A stretch of 64,000 nucleotides of DNA from Oscillospiraceae bacterium. GTDB taxonomy: Bacteria; Bacillota; Clostridia; Oscillospirales; Ruminococcaceae. The translations under genes and the position numbers were made by a program. Of the stretch, positions 53,379 through 62,274 are shown piece by piece. The stretch spans positions 20,597 through 84,596 of the forward strand of contig JAFWDH010000009.1 of assembly GCA_017513135.1 (NCBI GenBank). Direction: 5' to 3'. Position 1 is the stretch's first letter. Every line of letters starts with the position of its first letter. Below the pieces are notes generated by a model. That model had not been told where the DNA came from, ran no database searches, and saw only the letters and a list, made by a program, of their open reading frames with translations.

Positions 53379-54362
53379 ATGTATCGCAAAATAACAGTAG
53401 CAGGAGGCGGTGTGCTCGGAAGCCAGATCGCTTTCCAGGCAGCTTACTCAGGATTCGATGTCACGATCTGGCTGAGAAGCGAAGGCAGCATCGGACGCAC
53501 ACAGCCCAAACTGGACGAGCTGAGAGACACTTACCGGGAGACCATCGAACAGATGGCAACACCAGAAGGAAAATCCCCCGATATCTGGGCAAGAGGTCTC
53601 GCCGATCCAGAAACCTTTGATAAGGAAGCCTGCCTTGAGAAGGTTGAAAAGGCATATTCAGGGCTCAAGCTTGAACTTGACCTCGCGAAAGCGGTAGAGG
53701 ACGCAGATCTTGTGATCGAGTCGATGGCTGAGCTGGAGAATGAGAAGAAAGAGTTCTACACCAAAATGGCTCCACTTCTTCCTGAGAAGACAGTTATTGC
53801 CACCAACTCTTCAACGCTTCTTCCCTCTACATTCGCAAAGTACACCGGCCGCCCGTCCAAGTACTTGTCACTGCACTTTGCCAACCATATCTGGAAGCAG
53901 AACCTTGCCGAAGTCATGGCTCAGGACGAAACAGATCCAAAGTATTTCGCTGAAGTCTTTGAATTCGCCGCCCAGATCGGCATGATCCCGGTAGCAGTCA
54001 ACAAGGAGAAATCCGGATATCTGCTCAACTCACTGCTCGTTCCGTTCCTGCTCTGCGGAATGGATCTTGTAGCCAATGGAGTCTCCGATCCCGATAGCGT
54101 CGACAAGGCGTGGAAGCTCGGCACCGGCGCACCGAGAGGACCGTTCGAGATCATCGACGTTGTAGGAATCACCACTGCCTACAATATCATCCAGCAGTAT
54201 CAGAAAGTACCCGGACTGATCAGCCCGCTGCTCAAGAAGATGATGATGCCCTACAACTTCAAAGGGATCTCCGCGATGCTCAAGAAGTATATCGACGAAG
54301 GCAAGCTCGGAAGGACTTCAGGAGAAGGATTCTATAAATACTCAGAAGACCAGAGAGTATGA
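53379..54362 (+). CDS. 3-hydroxyacyl-CoA dehydrogenase
   Basis: A 327-aa NAD-dependent dehydrogenase of the 3-hydroxybutyryl-CoA type. The dinucleotide motif AGGGVLGSQIAF is at residues 8-19; the catalytic regions are ATNSSTLLPS near 133 and SLHFANHIWKQNLAEVM near 155, where canonical members read HFFNP. The insert at residues 35-80 and the altered HFAN segment suggest a substrate other than plain acetoacetyl-CoA. AAGGAG precedes ATG 53379. It stands alone, with no thiolase or crotonase beside it, and is divergent from the LysR gene. Confidence 0.87.
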   Translation: MYRKITVAGGGVLGSQIAFQAAYSGFDVTIWLRSEGSIGRTQPKLDELRDTYRETIEQMATPEGKSPDIWARGLADPETFDKEACLEKVEKAYSGLKLELDLAKAVEDADLVIESMAELENEKKEFYTKMAPLLPEKTVIATNSSTLLPSTFAKYTGRPSKYLSLHFANHIWKQNLAEVMAQDETDPKYFAEVFEFAAQIGMIPVAVNKEKSGYLLNSLLVPFLLCGMDLVANGVSDPDSVDKAWKLGTGAPRGPFEIIDVVGITTAYNIIQQYQKVPGLISPLLKKMMMPYNFKGISAMLKKYIDEGKLGRTSGEGFYKYSEDQRV

Positions 54363-54378
54363 TCACACACAGCTAATC

Positions 54379-54416
54379 AACGCTCCGCACGCTTAGAAAG
54401 TGATGCGGAGCGTTTT
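54379..54416 (+). terminator. Terminator of the 3-hydroxyacyl-CoA dehydrogenase gene
   Basis: AACGCTCCGCA (54379-54389) and TGCGGAGCGTT (54404-54414) followed by TTGG. Confidence 0.7.
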
Positions 54417-54425
54417 GGTTATACA

Positions 54426-54454
54426 GAAAAAGCACCGCTGCACAGAGCGGTGCT
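54426..54454 (-). terminator. Terminator of the NifX-like gene
   Basis: AGCACCGCT (54431-54439) and AGCGGTGCT (54446-54454) followed by TTTTTC on the minus strand. Confidence 0.8.
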
Positions 54455-54480
54455 GAATCTGCCAACATTGTCTTAGAACA

Positions 54481-54876
54481 TCAGTTTCCCAGACAGCCAT
54501 GTTCCTCACAGTGGTCATGACCGCAGTCACCGTCATGATGCTCATGATGGTCACACTGCGCGTCGGGATCATATACGAGAGAACCTGTCGCGAGCGCAGC
54601 TGCCGCGTCATCCGCAGAGCCCTGCACCCCTGCATACAGCTTGATGCCTGCATCGGCCAGTGCCATCTGCGCTCCGCTGCCGATTCCCCCGCAGATCAGC
54701 GCATCAGCGTTTACTGACTTAAGAAAACCTGCAAGTGCACCATGCCCGCTGCCGTTGGTATCCACCACATATTTTCCGGTGATCACACCGTTCTCCACGT
54801 CAAACAGCTTGAACTGTGCAGTCTTACCGAAATGCTGGAATATCTCCCCGTTATCATAAGTAACCGCGATCCTCAT
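54481..54876 (-). CDS. NifX/NifB-family metal-cofactor-binding protein with His-rich tail
   Basis: A 131-aa protein of the dinitrogenase iron-molybdenum cofactor (NifX) family. Marks: MRIAVTYDNGEIFQHFGKT at the start, then SGHGALAGFLK near 43 and ALICGGIGSGAQ near 57. The C-terminal 25 residues are rich in His, Cys and Asp (CDHHEHHDGDC, HDHCEEHGC), a likely metal-binding tail. No nitrogenase genes are present, so it belongs to the stand-alone group with probable metal or FeS carrier function. It is last in a co-oriented group with a flavodoxin and a DUF134 regulator bearing the same domain. Confidence 0.83.
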   Translation of the reverse strand: MRIAVTYDNGEIFQHFGKTAQFKLFDVENGVITGKYVVDTNGSGHGALAGFLKSVNADALICGGIGSGAQMALADAGIKLYAGVQGSADDAAAALATGSLVYDPDAQCDHHEHHDGDCGHDHCEEHGCLGN

Positions 54877-54907
54877 TTTTTCCGATCCTTCCGATTCTTT
54901 TTATTCT

Positions 54908-55417
54908 TTATTCTCCAAACAGCTCTTTTGCCTTAGATGCGAATCTGTTCCCGTATATGCGGAAATTATCGCGATAGTTCTCCATGCCGTTATACTTTTC
55001 CACATTGTCGTTTATGCCCACAGGCCCAAGATGGATAACAGGATGTCCGTATGAACCTCCTCCCGAATAGCAAAGCATTCCGAACACCATCTCGTTTGTG
55101 ATAATGGACTGGATGATCAGTTCACCTCCCCCGTGGCTGTACTGCTCAGTTGCAAAAGCACCTCCGAGTTTCCCCGCCAAGCCGAGTTTACCGGCTTCTG
55201 CGAACAGCCAATTGCGCATGTTGGGAGTCATCAGCGCGCCATAGGAAGGGCATCCGGCAACTACTCCGACTGAATCTTTTACAAAGTCCGCGTCAACTTC
55301 ACCGACAGCAAAAACCGCCGCCTCTGTTCCTTCGACCTCGTTCATCCCTTCCGCTATCCACTCAGCAGCCTTCTGAGTGTTTCCTGTCTTTGAATCGTAG
55401 ATAACTGCAAGTCTCAT
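54908..55417 (-). CDS. Flavodoxin-family protein
   Basis: A 169-aa FMN protein. The phosphate loop is YDSKTGNTQKAA near residue 8, with CPSYGALMTPNMRNWL near 55 and FATEQYSHGGGE near 89 in the pattern of WrbA/flavodoxin-like proteins. Role: low-potential electron transfer or quinone/flavin reduction. It sits between the two NifX-domain genes, 31 bp upstream of the first and about 70 bp after the second, suggesting a shared redox-linked metallocofactor function. Confidence 0.85.
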   Translation of the reverse strand: MRLAVIYDSKTGNTQKAAEWIAEGMNEVEGTEAAVFAVGEVDADFVKDSVGVVAGCPSYGALMTPNMRNWLFAEAGKLGLAGKLGGAFATEQYSHGGGELIIQSIITNEMVFGMLCYSGGGSYGHPVIHLGPVGINDNVEKYNGMENYRDNFRIYGNRFASKAKELFGE

Positions 55418-55487
55418 GGTATCCCCCCATACTGTAATAATGATCTATAAGTGTGACCTCAGGCAGTCTCATTCGCAAATAAGAAAC

Positions 55488-56186
55488 TTAACCTTCCGTC
55501 TTAAAATCAAACCCGGGATCACTGCAGGCTCCGCTACTGTCCTTGTCCCTGCCTGTACGGAGATCAGCTGCTAGAAAAGCCAAGACTACATCATCAGCCG
55601 TCCCGTCTTTTCCATGATACAGTTCTATGCCTGCCTCATTCACTGCCGTTCTGGCGCCTGCTCCTATTCCTCCGCAGATCAGTTTATCGACATTCAATTC
55701 CTTCAGCATACCGACAAGACTGCCGTGGCCTTCTTCTGTGCTCTGCACGATCTGTTCTTCTATGATCATGCCTGCAGATATATCGTAAAGCTTAAATACC
55801 CTGCTGCGCCCGAAATGCCGGAATACCTGTCCGTTCTCGTACGGCACCGCGATCCGGACAGCACCTTCTCTTTTCCTGCTGATCTCAATATCCGCACCGG
55901 AACAGATATGATAAGCTCCTCCTGTTATCCGCAGCTTCTTTCCTTCTATTATCAGTTTCGATAATTTGCTTCTGGCACTTGTATAGATGGAGGTCACAGT
56001 AGTCCTTGCGACGCCCATACTGGCGGCACATTCCTCCTGATTCATCCCCTCATAGTCGATGAGCCTTATCGCTTCATATTCATCCACGCCCATAGTGATC
56101 AGCTCATCATTTACGGATCCGTCCGCAGTGAAGACCCAGTAATCGGGGAATTTCCTTATTCTTCTTTGTCTGCATGGTCTTGGCAT
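55488..56186 (-). CDS. DUF134 DNA-binding protein fused to a NifX-type domain
   Basis: A 232-aa two-domain protein. Residues 1-90 are a DUF134 helix-turn-helix (MPRPCRQRRIRKFP, then MGVDEYEAIRLIDYEGMNQE and ASMGVARTTVTSIY). Residues about 110-215 are NifX-like (VRIAVPYENGQVFRHFGRS, LICGGIGAGAR). It is probably a transcriptional regulator sensing a metal or FeS cofactor. Start ATG 56186 has GGAG eight bases upstream. A near-consensus promoter and a 12-bp palindrome at the transcription start imply autoregulation. Confidence 0.85.
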   Translation of the reverse strand: MPRPCRQRRIRKFPDYWVFTADGSVNDELITMGVDEYEAIRLIDYEGMNQEECAASMGVARTTVTSIYTSARSKLSKLIIEGKKLRITGGAYHICSGADIEISRKREGAVRIAVPYENGQVFRHFGRSRVFKLYDISAGMIIEEQIVQSTEEGHGSLVGMLKELNVDKLICGGIGAGARTAVNEAGIELYHGKDGTADDVVLAFLAADLRTGRDKDSSGACSDPGFDFKTEG

Positions 56187-56203
56187 AATCAGGCTCCGGT
56201 TTC

Positions 56204-56215
56204 TGACATATGTCA
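56204..56215. promoter_or_regulatory. Palindromic operator candidate of the DUF134 regulator
   Basis: TGACATATGTCA, perfect 12-bp palindrome immediately downstream of the -10 box and overlapping the predicted transcription start. Confidence 0.55.
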
Positions 56216-56244
56216 ATTATATTCCGCCAGTTGTCCCCGTTCAA
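56216..56244 (-). promoter_or_regulatory. Promoter of the DUF134/NifX-like group
   Basis: TTGAAC (56239-56244), 17-bp spacer, TATAAT (56216-56221) on the minus strand. Confidence 0.7.
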
Positions 56245-56568
56245 GGTTCTTTCAGCCGGTATTCCTCACATAACGGTCTGTACCGTAAAAGCTGAAAAGC
56301 CCTCCTTTTTTTGTATCTCCGACCTTCCAATACAGTCAAAAACCGCGGCAGTATCGGAAGGCGAATATCTCTATATATAGGTTTAATGCCATCTGTCCAA
56401 CAGATATCCAACAAAACCGCTCTTCGCCCTTTACGCGCTGCAGTTCATCATGAGCCGGAGACAAACGATTCAGACGTCCGTCATTGCTTCTGCATGTTTC
56501 GCTCACAGGCTCAGACAGCTGTTCATCCTGTTATTTCATGACCTAAGTCCCTGCTTTTTTATAAGGTC
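56245..56568. other. Intergenic stretch, nothing convincing
   Basis: Between the DUF134 promoter and the acsB terminator. A 76-codon plus-strand frame at 56311-56541 has no ribosome site and no recognisable protein character. Confidence 0.5.
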
Positions 56569-56627
56569 AAAAAAAAAGAAGCTGTGCGCTCTGCTCCTTA
56601 TCAGGCCACAGACGCATCAGCTTCTTT
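56569..56627 (-). terminator. Terminator of the CODH/ACS operon
   Basis: AAGAAGCTG and CAGCTTCTT arms, extended by imperfect inner pairing, followed by nine T on the minus strand just past the acsB stop. Confidence 0.8.
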
Positions 56628-56638
56628 GTTGATCCGTA

Positions 56639-58780
56639 TTACATAAGTTCTGCGATATTCGTCATTTCCAGCACAGGATGACCTTTTTCCGCCAGGAAAG
56701 TCATAAGAGCATCGAGATCATCAGTACAGACTGTCTCATCCGCGATCATGTCTGTGAAGTTATCTACTCCGTACAGATCTTTCGCTGTGGCATCGAGTTT
56801 AGTGCGGACCTGCTCCTTCAGTGCGCTGGGCATCCATACTATTCGTCCGATTCCTCCTTCTGCTCTGAGGAATTTGTGCGAAGCGATGTAATGCTTTCCG
56901 TGGCCCATATATCCCGGAGTCTGAACGCCTCCGCCGGTAAATGATGCCATCTCGGAGAATGTCATTCCCGCAGGAGTCATGCCCGCGTGCTCTCTTGTAG
57001 TGATGACAACGCCGCCGCTGGCGGGCTCAACGCCGCAGATACATTCAAAGCATCCGCAGGAAGTCATAGGATCGGTAAGCAGCGAATAGAGCGTTACGTG
57101 CTCAAGGGCGCCGTGGCTGAGCTGGAAAACAGCCTCATCCACATCTTCAAAGCGTCCCGTGACCTCATCAAGGCACTTTTCCTTCGTAACAACTCTGCAG
57201 GGTCCGTTGGGATCCAGCTCGTAGGTCGCTTTGGCGTCAAGCCAGGATACCGCTCCGCAAAGTCCGAGACGCTCCGGCGTGACGACACACACGTGGCTGG
57301 GAGAGAAAGACTGGCACATGATGCAGCTGTAGAACACCGGTACCGATTCGTCGGTAAGGGATTTCAGGCGTGCATCTCGTGCGTTGAATATCACGTTGGC
57401 CTGTTCTCTCAGTTCTTTGTTCATGTCAGCATCCACTACGATCCTGACCTGGCATTTGTCGACTACGGCTTCAAACTCGCTCTTGATCTTTGCGTAAAGC
57501 ACCTCACCGAGATGTTTGAGCCGGAATCCCGCTTCATAATCCGCCTTGGAGATACGTACGCGTATCATATCGCGCTGACCTGTATGCATGACCCCTTCGA
57601 TACAGTTGAGGAACTGATGGATCTTTCTCTCTATTACCGATTCGAAATCGGTCTGCATATTCTTGCCGGCCACCTCAACGGTGTATGAGGCGGAGATCCT
57701 GGTTCCGACGGGAATGTCATCAAGATCCGGTCCGATCATCTCTATCTTATGGTCTTCTATGGCAGCAGCGTCCGCTGTCCTGACCAGTTCGAAGCAGTCC
57801 ACTCTGGAGCCGTCGATCTCGACCTGCATATCGCCGCGGCGAATGATCTCACCCTCGAAAGCGTTGGAGAAAGCTACCGGGATATCGATGTTAGTGACCT
57901 TGAGCTTGATGCCTCTGGCTTCCAGTGATGTGTCGATCCAGTCCTTTGTGTTCTCGTTTATGATAAGAGACTTCGGTATAGCCCACATGTCATCGGTATC
58001 GTTGGTGATTACCGGGAACCCGAGTTTGATCGCACCGGCTCCGCAGGCAACCACTATATCCTCCACCGGCTTGTATGCGTTTACGAACGCATTGATGCGC
58101 TCGAACGTGTACTTGTGGAAGGAATCGCAGTCACCCGGCTCAACCGCGCCGAATATCATGGCGGCGCGTACCACCAGAGAAATGATGTGTCCCACTCCCC
58201 AGATCTCAGGTCCTACCGGAACGATCCTCACACCGTAGTTCATAGTGACGCCGGAACGCTCCAGCTGATCGATGATTCCGCCAAGCAGGAATACAAAGAT
58301 ACCTTTGCTCTGGTAGCCCTTGACCGTTTCCACGGCTTCCTCGTCAGACGGTGCAGATCCGATCATGACCACGAACCCAGGGATCTCTCCTGTAACGAGC
58401 GGTACGCCGAGGGTACGGACCTCTGAGTCGCTGAAATGGCCGTGATATTTTGTTCCCTCGTATGGAACAGGGGTGCGGGCATACTTGCACGCTTCTATTA
58501 TCTCAGCGGCGATGGCGGTACCAACGCCGGACTGGAAGATGGAATTCGTACGGGGTTCACGGAGCATCATGCCCTTCACTCCTTCCAGCGCTCTCCTGAC
58601 ATCGGCAAGAGTCTCGACCTTTATGCCGAGATAGGCATTGATGCATGCGAGGGAATAACCTGTATCGGGCATGGACATAAGAGCTGACTCACCCAGTTCA
58701 GCGATCACTGCATCCAGTTCCTGCTGTGCCTTGGCGACCATCTCGTCCGAGCCGCGAAATACTCTCTCAAACAATCCCAT
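56639..58780 (-). CDS. acsB: Acetyl-CoA synthase, CODH/ACS beta subunit
   Basis: A 713-aa CO-methylating acetyl-CoA synthase that joins CO, a corrinoid-borne methyl group and CoA. The A-cluster (Ni-Ni-[4Fe-4S]) ligands are visible: CIMCQSFSPSHVC near residues 488-500 with a fourth Cys in ERLGLCGAV, and the Cys-Gly-Cys of MTSCGCFECICG near 573. Length is close to the acetogen enzymes (about 730 aa). The corrinoid protein and methyltransferase genes (acsC, acsD, acsE) are not in the window. It follows cooC by 20 bp. Confidence 0.96.
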   Translation of the reverse strand: MGLFERVFRGSDEMVAKAQQELDAVIAELGESALMSMPDTGYSLACINAYLGIKVETLADVRRALEGVKGMMLREPRTNSIFQSGVGTAIAAEIIEACKYARTPVPYEGTKYHGHFSDSEVRTLGVPLVTGEIPGFVVMIGSAPSDEEAVETVKGYQSKGIFVFLLGGIIDQLERSGVTMNYGVRIVPVGPEIWGVGHIISLVVRAAMIFGAVEPGDCDSFHKYTFERINAFVNAYKPVEDIVVACGAGAIKLGFPVITNDTDDMWAIPKSLIINENTKDWIDTSLEARGIKLKVTNIDIPVAFSNAFEGEIIRRGDMQVEIDGSRVDCFELVRTADAAAIEDHKIEMIGPDLDDIPVGTRISASYTVEVAGKNMQTDFESVIERKIHQFLNCIEGVMHTGQRDMIRVRISKADYEAGFRLKHLGEVLYAKIKSEFEAVVDKCQVRIVVDADMNKELREQANVIFNARDARLKSLTDESVPVFYSCIMCQSFSPSHVCVVTPERLGLCGAVSWLDAKATYELDPNGPCRVVTKEKCLDEVTGRFEDVDEAVFQLSHGALEHVTLYSLLTDPMTSCGCFECICGVEPASGGVVITTREHAGMTPAGMTFSEMASFTGGGVQTPGYMGHGKHYIASHKFLRAEGGIGRIVWMPSALKEQVRTKLDATAKDLYGVDNFTDMIADETVCTDDLDALMTFLAEKGHPVLEMTNIAELM

Positions 58781-58800
58781 AATATGATGATCCTTTCAAT

Positions 58801-59568
58801 TTATGATCTGCTGTCTATCTTTTCTTTTATCCGCCTGATCTCTTCAAGAGCTCCGGCGCTTACATCATAGGGAGACAGACCGTTTCGGTCCGCATCTATG
58901 ACTTCTTCGTTGAAGTGGATGAAGCCCAGAAGCGCATCCTCCGGGATCCTCTCGCGGATGAATTCCTCATCCGATTCGCTTCGTATCTTGTTCGCCACGA
59001 CTGACACCTTGTAGATGCCCAGGTCGGCAGCCAGCTGCTTGACCTTCTCATAGGTCTGAATGCTCCTGGCTCCCGGTTCCACGACCACGATGAACTCATC
59101 CATCATGGAAGCGGTCCCTCTTCCCAGATGCTCCAGCCCTGCCTCCATGTCCATTATGACCACGTCGTCCTTTCGGAACACGAGAGCGGACAGGATGCTC
59201 TTGAGCACCACATGTTCGGGACAGACACATCCGCTGCCTCCGGTCTCCACCGTTCCCATCACCAGCAGTTTCACGCCGTTCACATCTCTGGAATACTTGT
59301 CAGGAATGTCCGAGACCTGAGGATTAAGCTTGTAAAAAGTATTCAGTTCGTTGGCGCCGGTCCTTTCCACCACCAGTTCCCTCATTTTGGAGATCGGAAT
59401 GATGGAATTGACCTCTTCCTCGCTCAGTCCAAGAGCAAGGCCCAGGTTCGCGTCCGGATCCACGTCGGCGGCGAGGACCGTATGCCCCTCATCCGCATAA
59501 AGGCGGGCCAGCGTTGAAGCAAGCGTCGTCTTCCCCACTCCGCCTTTTCCGGTTATTGCCAGTTTCAT
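58801..59568 (-). CDS. cooC: CODH nickel-insertion ATPase CooC
   Basis: A 255-aa MinD-type ATPase that delivers nickel to the C-cluster of CODH or to ACS. Deviant Walker A GKGGVGKTTLAS at residues 7-18, Walker B VVIMDMEAGLEHLGRG near 138, and the metal-binding C-x-C in GSGCVCPEH near 113. Between cooS (13 bp) and acsB (20 bp), it is positioned to serve both nickel enzymes. Confidence 0.95.
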   Translation of the reverse strand: MKLAITGKGGVGKTTLASTLARLYADEGHTVLAADVDPDANLGLALGLSEEEVNSIIPISKMRELVVERTGANELNTFYKLNPQVSDIPDKYSRDVNGVKLLVMGTVETGGSGCVCPEHVVLKSILSALVFRKDDVVIMDMEAGLEHLGRGTASMMDEFIVVVEPGARSIQTYEKVKQLAADLGIYKVSVVANKIRSESDEEFIRERIPEDALLGFIHFNEEVIDADRNGLSPYDVSAGALEEIRRIKEKIDSRS

Positions 59569-59581
59569 TTCAGCCTCCAGG

Positions 59582-61480
59582 TCAGATGCAGAGCGCCGCG
59601 CGTTTTTCCTCGATCCTCTGCAGCATCAGGTCGCCGAGTTTCTCGATATTGGTCTCGACCGTGAAGTTCGCCTCGACCCAGTCCTTGACGCCGTGCTCTC
59701 CCTGAAGGAGATCAGTGACCTCAGTACTGCCCTTGGTATAAGGATCGACACCGAGGAAGGTATCGATACCTGTTGCGATGACATAGTTTCCGATGGATAC
59801 AGCTTTCTCGCTCATCCATTCAGGGGCGCATCCTACGACCGGAACCTGTGAGATGTTGACGCCCCAGTCTTTCGCCAGATCGGAAGCCAGCACCATCATA
59901 CGGGAGATGTCGACACAGGATCCCATGTGCAGGATCGGCGGGATGCCTACCAGTTCACAGACTCTCCTGAGCCCTTCGCCGCAGAGTTCCTTTGCTTCCA
60001 TGCTCATCAGCCCGGCTTTTGCGGCTGCCTGAGCGGAACATCCTGAAACGATGACGATGACGTCATTCGCTATGAGCTTCTTCATCAGTTCGATGTGCGC
60101 GGTATCCGGCCGCACCTTCGGGTTGTTGCAGCCGACCATTGCTACGGCTCCGCGGATGACGCCGGCTTTGACGACGTCGCGCAGGGGCTTCAGCGTGCCG
60201 AGCTCGTCAACATGGCTGTTTGTCACGCCGTCGAGGCACTTTTTGATGGCTTCCACGGAATACCCGACGCGCGCTTCGGTCTTCAGTCCGGGGATATTGA
60301 CCAGATCCCAGTCACGGTTCTTGAAGTTCTCTACTGCCATCCTGACGATCGCCTTACCGTTTTCGGCAGCAGTCTCTTCATGAAACTCTATAAAATCAGA
60401 ATCCGGCATCATCGCTATGGGCGATGTTGTTATAAACTTTGTATGGAAGCACTTTGAGAGCGGTCCGAGTGCCGGGAAGATGCACTGCACGTCGACTACG
60501 ACTGCTTCGCATGCTCCGGTGAGCACTACGTTCTCCTGGCACAGGAAGTTGCCGGCCATCGGGATCCCGAGGCGCATGGCTACTTCGTTGCCGGTGCAGC
60601 AGACACCGACAACATTGATCCCTTTGGCGCCGTAGCTCTTGGCAAGCGCTACCATCTCAGGATCGTTTGCATAGAAGACGACCATCTCGGAAACTGAAGG
60701 ATCATGGCCGTGAACTACGATGTTCACCATGTCCCTCTCCATGACTCCGATATTGGCAGTGGTATCTGTCGGCTTGGGAGTGCCGAACATTACGTCCGAA
60801 AACTCCGTGCCCATCATGGAACCGCCCCATCCGTCGCAAAGTCCGGTGCGGAGCGACTGCCTGATGAGTGCCTCGGCAAGAGACGAGCATCCCATATGAG
60901 TCATATGCATGGAAGTCGCGATCTCGCGGTCTATCGCTCTCGGTACTATCTCAGCCTTTTCCCAAAGCTCTCTGGTATGTTCCGGCGCTCTCTGGACGAA
61001 CAGCTGTTCGCCGAAGGGTTTGCCGTACTCCAGCAATCCCTTGTAAGCCATTTCGTGAGCCAGATCGTAGATGTCCTTTCCTTCGGACTCCACTCCCCAT
61101 TCATCGGCAAGCCTTCTGAGCTTGTCAGGGTCCTTTACCTGGTAGGCTCCGCCTTCCTTTGTCTGGTAAAGGGTGTGCATGATCTGCCTTCCGTGGTCGG
61201 AGTGAGCAGCAGCTCCTCCAGCCGTGAAGCGGACATAGTTCCTTGCCACTATTCCGTGAACATCGCATCCGCATATGCCGCGGGGTGACTTGGGGGTGAT
61301 CCTGCAGGGTCCCATAGAACAGATACGGCAGCATGTTCCTGCTTCACCGAACCCGCAATGAGGGCTCTGGTTCTTCACTCGCTGCTGCCAGGAATCGGCG
61401 CCTACTTTCCTGCCGTTCTCCAGCAGGCTCTCGGTAGCCTGTTCCATCTGCTCTATTGAGATGAAACGGTCGTAATTCAT
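59582..61480 (-). CDS. cooS: Anaerobic carbon monoxide dehydrogenase, catalytic subunit
   Basis: A 632-aa Ni-Fe CODH interconverting CO and CO2. B/D-cluster cysteines are in SPHCGFGEAGTCCRICSMGPC near residues 38-58 and GICGCD near 68. C-cluster ligands are spread as VVHGHDPSVSE (His), GVCCTGNEV, DVQCIFPAL, VGCNNPK, SGCSAQAA and GSCVDIS. All expected residues are present, so it should be active. Second in the operon, 65 bp after a polyferredoxin that probably carries its electrons. Confidence 0.97.
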   Translation of the reverse strand: MNYDRFISIEQMEQATESLLENGRKVGADSWQQRVKNQSPHCGFGEAGTCCRICSMGPCRITPKSPRGICGCDVHGIVARNYVRFTAGGAAAHSDHGRQIMHTLYQTKEGGAYQVKDPDKLRRLADEWGVESEGKDIYDLAHEMAYKGLLEYGKPFGEQLFVQRAPEHTRELWEKAEIVPRAIDREIATSMHMTHMGCSSLAEALIRQSLRTGLCDGWGGSMMGTEFSDVMFGTPKPTDTTANIGVMERDMVNIVVHGHDPSVSEMVVFYANDPEMVALAKSYGAKGINVVGVCCTGNEVAMRLGIPMAGNFLCQENVVLTGACEAVVVDVQCIFPALGPLSKCFHTKFITTSPIAMMPDSDFIEFHEETAAENGKAIVRMAVENFKNRDWDLVNIPGLKTEARVGYSVEAIKKCLDGVTNSHVDELGTLKPLRDVVKAGVIRGAVAMVGCNNPKVRPDTAHIELMKKLIANDVIVIVSGCSAQAAAKAGLMSMEAKELCGEGLRRVCELVGIPPILHMGSCVDISRMMVLASDLAKDWGVNISQVPVVGCAPEWMSEKAVSIGNYVIATGIDTFLGVDPYTKGSTEVTDLLQGEHGVKDWVEANFTVETNIEKLGDLMLQRIEEKRAALCI

Positions 61481-61545
61481 CAGATATCTCCTTGAAACAA
61501 TTGTTTTTCTTTTTTTGATCTGCCATATGGCAGCACAGGATAGGA

Positions 61546-61932
61546 TCAGGATTCTACGATCTCAAGCACATCCATGGGACATGCCTTTGCGCAGATACCG
61601 CACGCGATACACTTGGAAGCTGTTTCGGAATCATCCGGTTTGAGGCAAACTCCCATGGGGCAAACCTCCTTGCACCTTCCGCAGCCGATACAGAGTTTCT
61701 TATTGATCATATAGACCCCGTTGGCGTTCTGGGTAATTGCGCCTTGCGGACACTCCCTGGCGCACTTTCCGCACTGGATGCAGACCATCGGTTTTACTGT
61801 TCCGTTGTTCTCAACGATCCGTATACAGCTCTTATCCTGATGGAATTCCTTGTAGAATGCCTGTGAGCATGCAACGACGCAACTGAGGCATGCCATGCAT
61901 TCCACACCTTTTTTTACTGTCAGTCTTTTCAA
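61546..61932 (-). CDS. CooF-like ferredoxin with four 4Fe-4S motifs
   Basis: A 128-aa HycB/CooF-type iron-sulfur protein. Cysteine groups: CMACLSCVVAC, CIQCGKCAREC, CIGCGRCKEVC and CIACGICAKAC, enough for four clusters, shuttling electrons between CODH and redox partners in the cytoplasm. The predicted start is TTG 61932: AAGAGGTG lies five bases upstream, and an in-frame GTG at 61953 has no site. It heads the cooS-cooC-acsB operon. Confidence 0.9.
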   Translation of the reverse strand: MKRLTVKKGVECMACLSCVVACSQAFYKEFHQDKSCIRIVENNGTVKPMVCIQCGKCARECPQGAITQNANGVYMINKKLCIGCGRCKEVCPMGVCLKPDDSETASKCIACGICAKACPMDVLEIVES

Positions 61933-62067
61933 AGTCGCACCTCTTAATGACACATATGCGTATAATGTATCACATAATCCGGAAGAATTCTCTCTGTTTT
62001 TTCAGAAAAATTGACATAAGTTATTTCTATGCTCTGTGCTATCAGAGCAATAAAAGGAAGCTTATTA

Positions 62068-62274
62068 ATGTCCAGCCATTTGGTTACTGCATGTCTCTGT
62101 AGAAATAGGTGTTCAGTCAGACAGAGATCCCTGAAAAAAACTGCTGAGTATTATATCCGCGTATATAGACACGGTGGCGAACACCTTGTTTTGAGCGTTG
62201 TTTTTCATTCAAAGGCATCAGACATATTTGGGCAGGAAATGACAGGAATGCCACGTTGTTCCGGAATATACTGA
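62068..62274 (+). CDS. Possible small protein (68 aa), unrecognised
   Basis: ATG 62068 has AAAGGAAG eight bases upstream and opens a frame of 68 residues, basic and Cys-containing at the start (TACLCRNRCSVRQRSLKK) and ending GMPRCSGIY. It lies in the gap between the CODH operon and the AraC gene. No family is recognised. The same DNA can form a long-range stem (AGGTGTTC at 62107-62114 with GAACACCT at 62179-62186), so it may be RNA or noise instead. Confidence 0.25.
   Translation: MSSHLVTACLCRNRCSVRQRSLKKTAEYYIRVYRHGGEHLVLSVVFHSKASDIFGQEMTGMPRCSGIY

Noticed and set aside
53379..54362. Part of a butyrate operon
   Set aside because: No thiolase, crotonase or acyl-CoA dehydrogenase is adjacent, and the gene has its own promoter and terminator.
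54481..56186. Nitrogen fixation genes
   Set aside because: Only NifX-type domains are present; no nifH, nifD, nifK, nifE or radical-SAM nifB is in the window.
56311..56541. 76-codon plus-strand frame in the gap after the DUF134 promoter
   Set aside because: No ribosome binding site, no recognisable composition, and it lies in an otherwise empty intergenic stretch.
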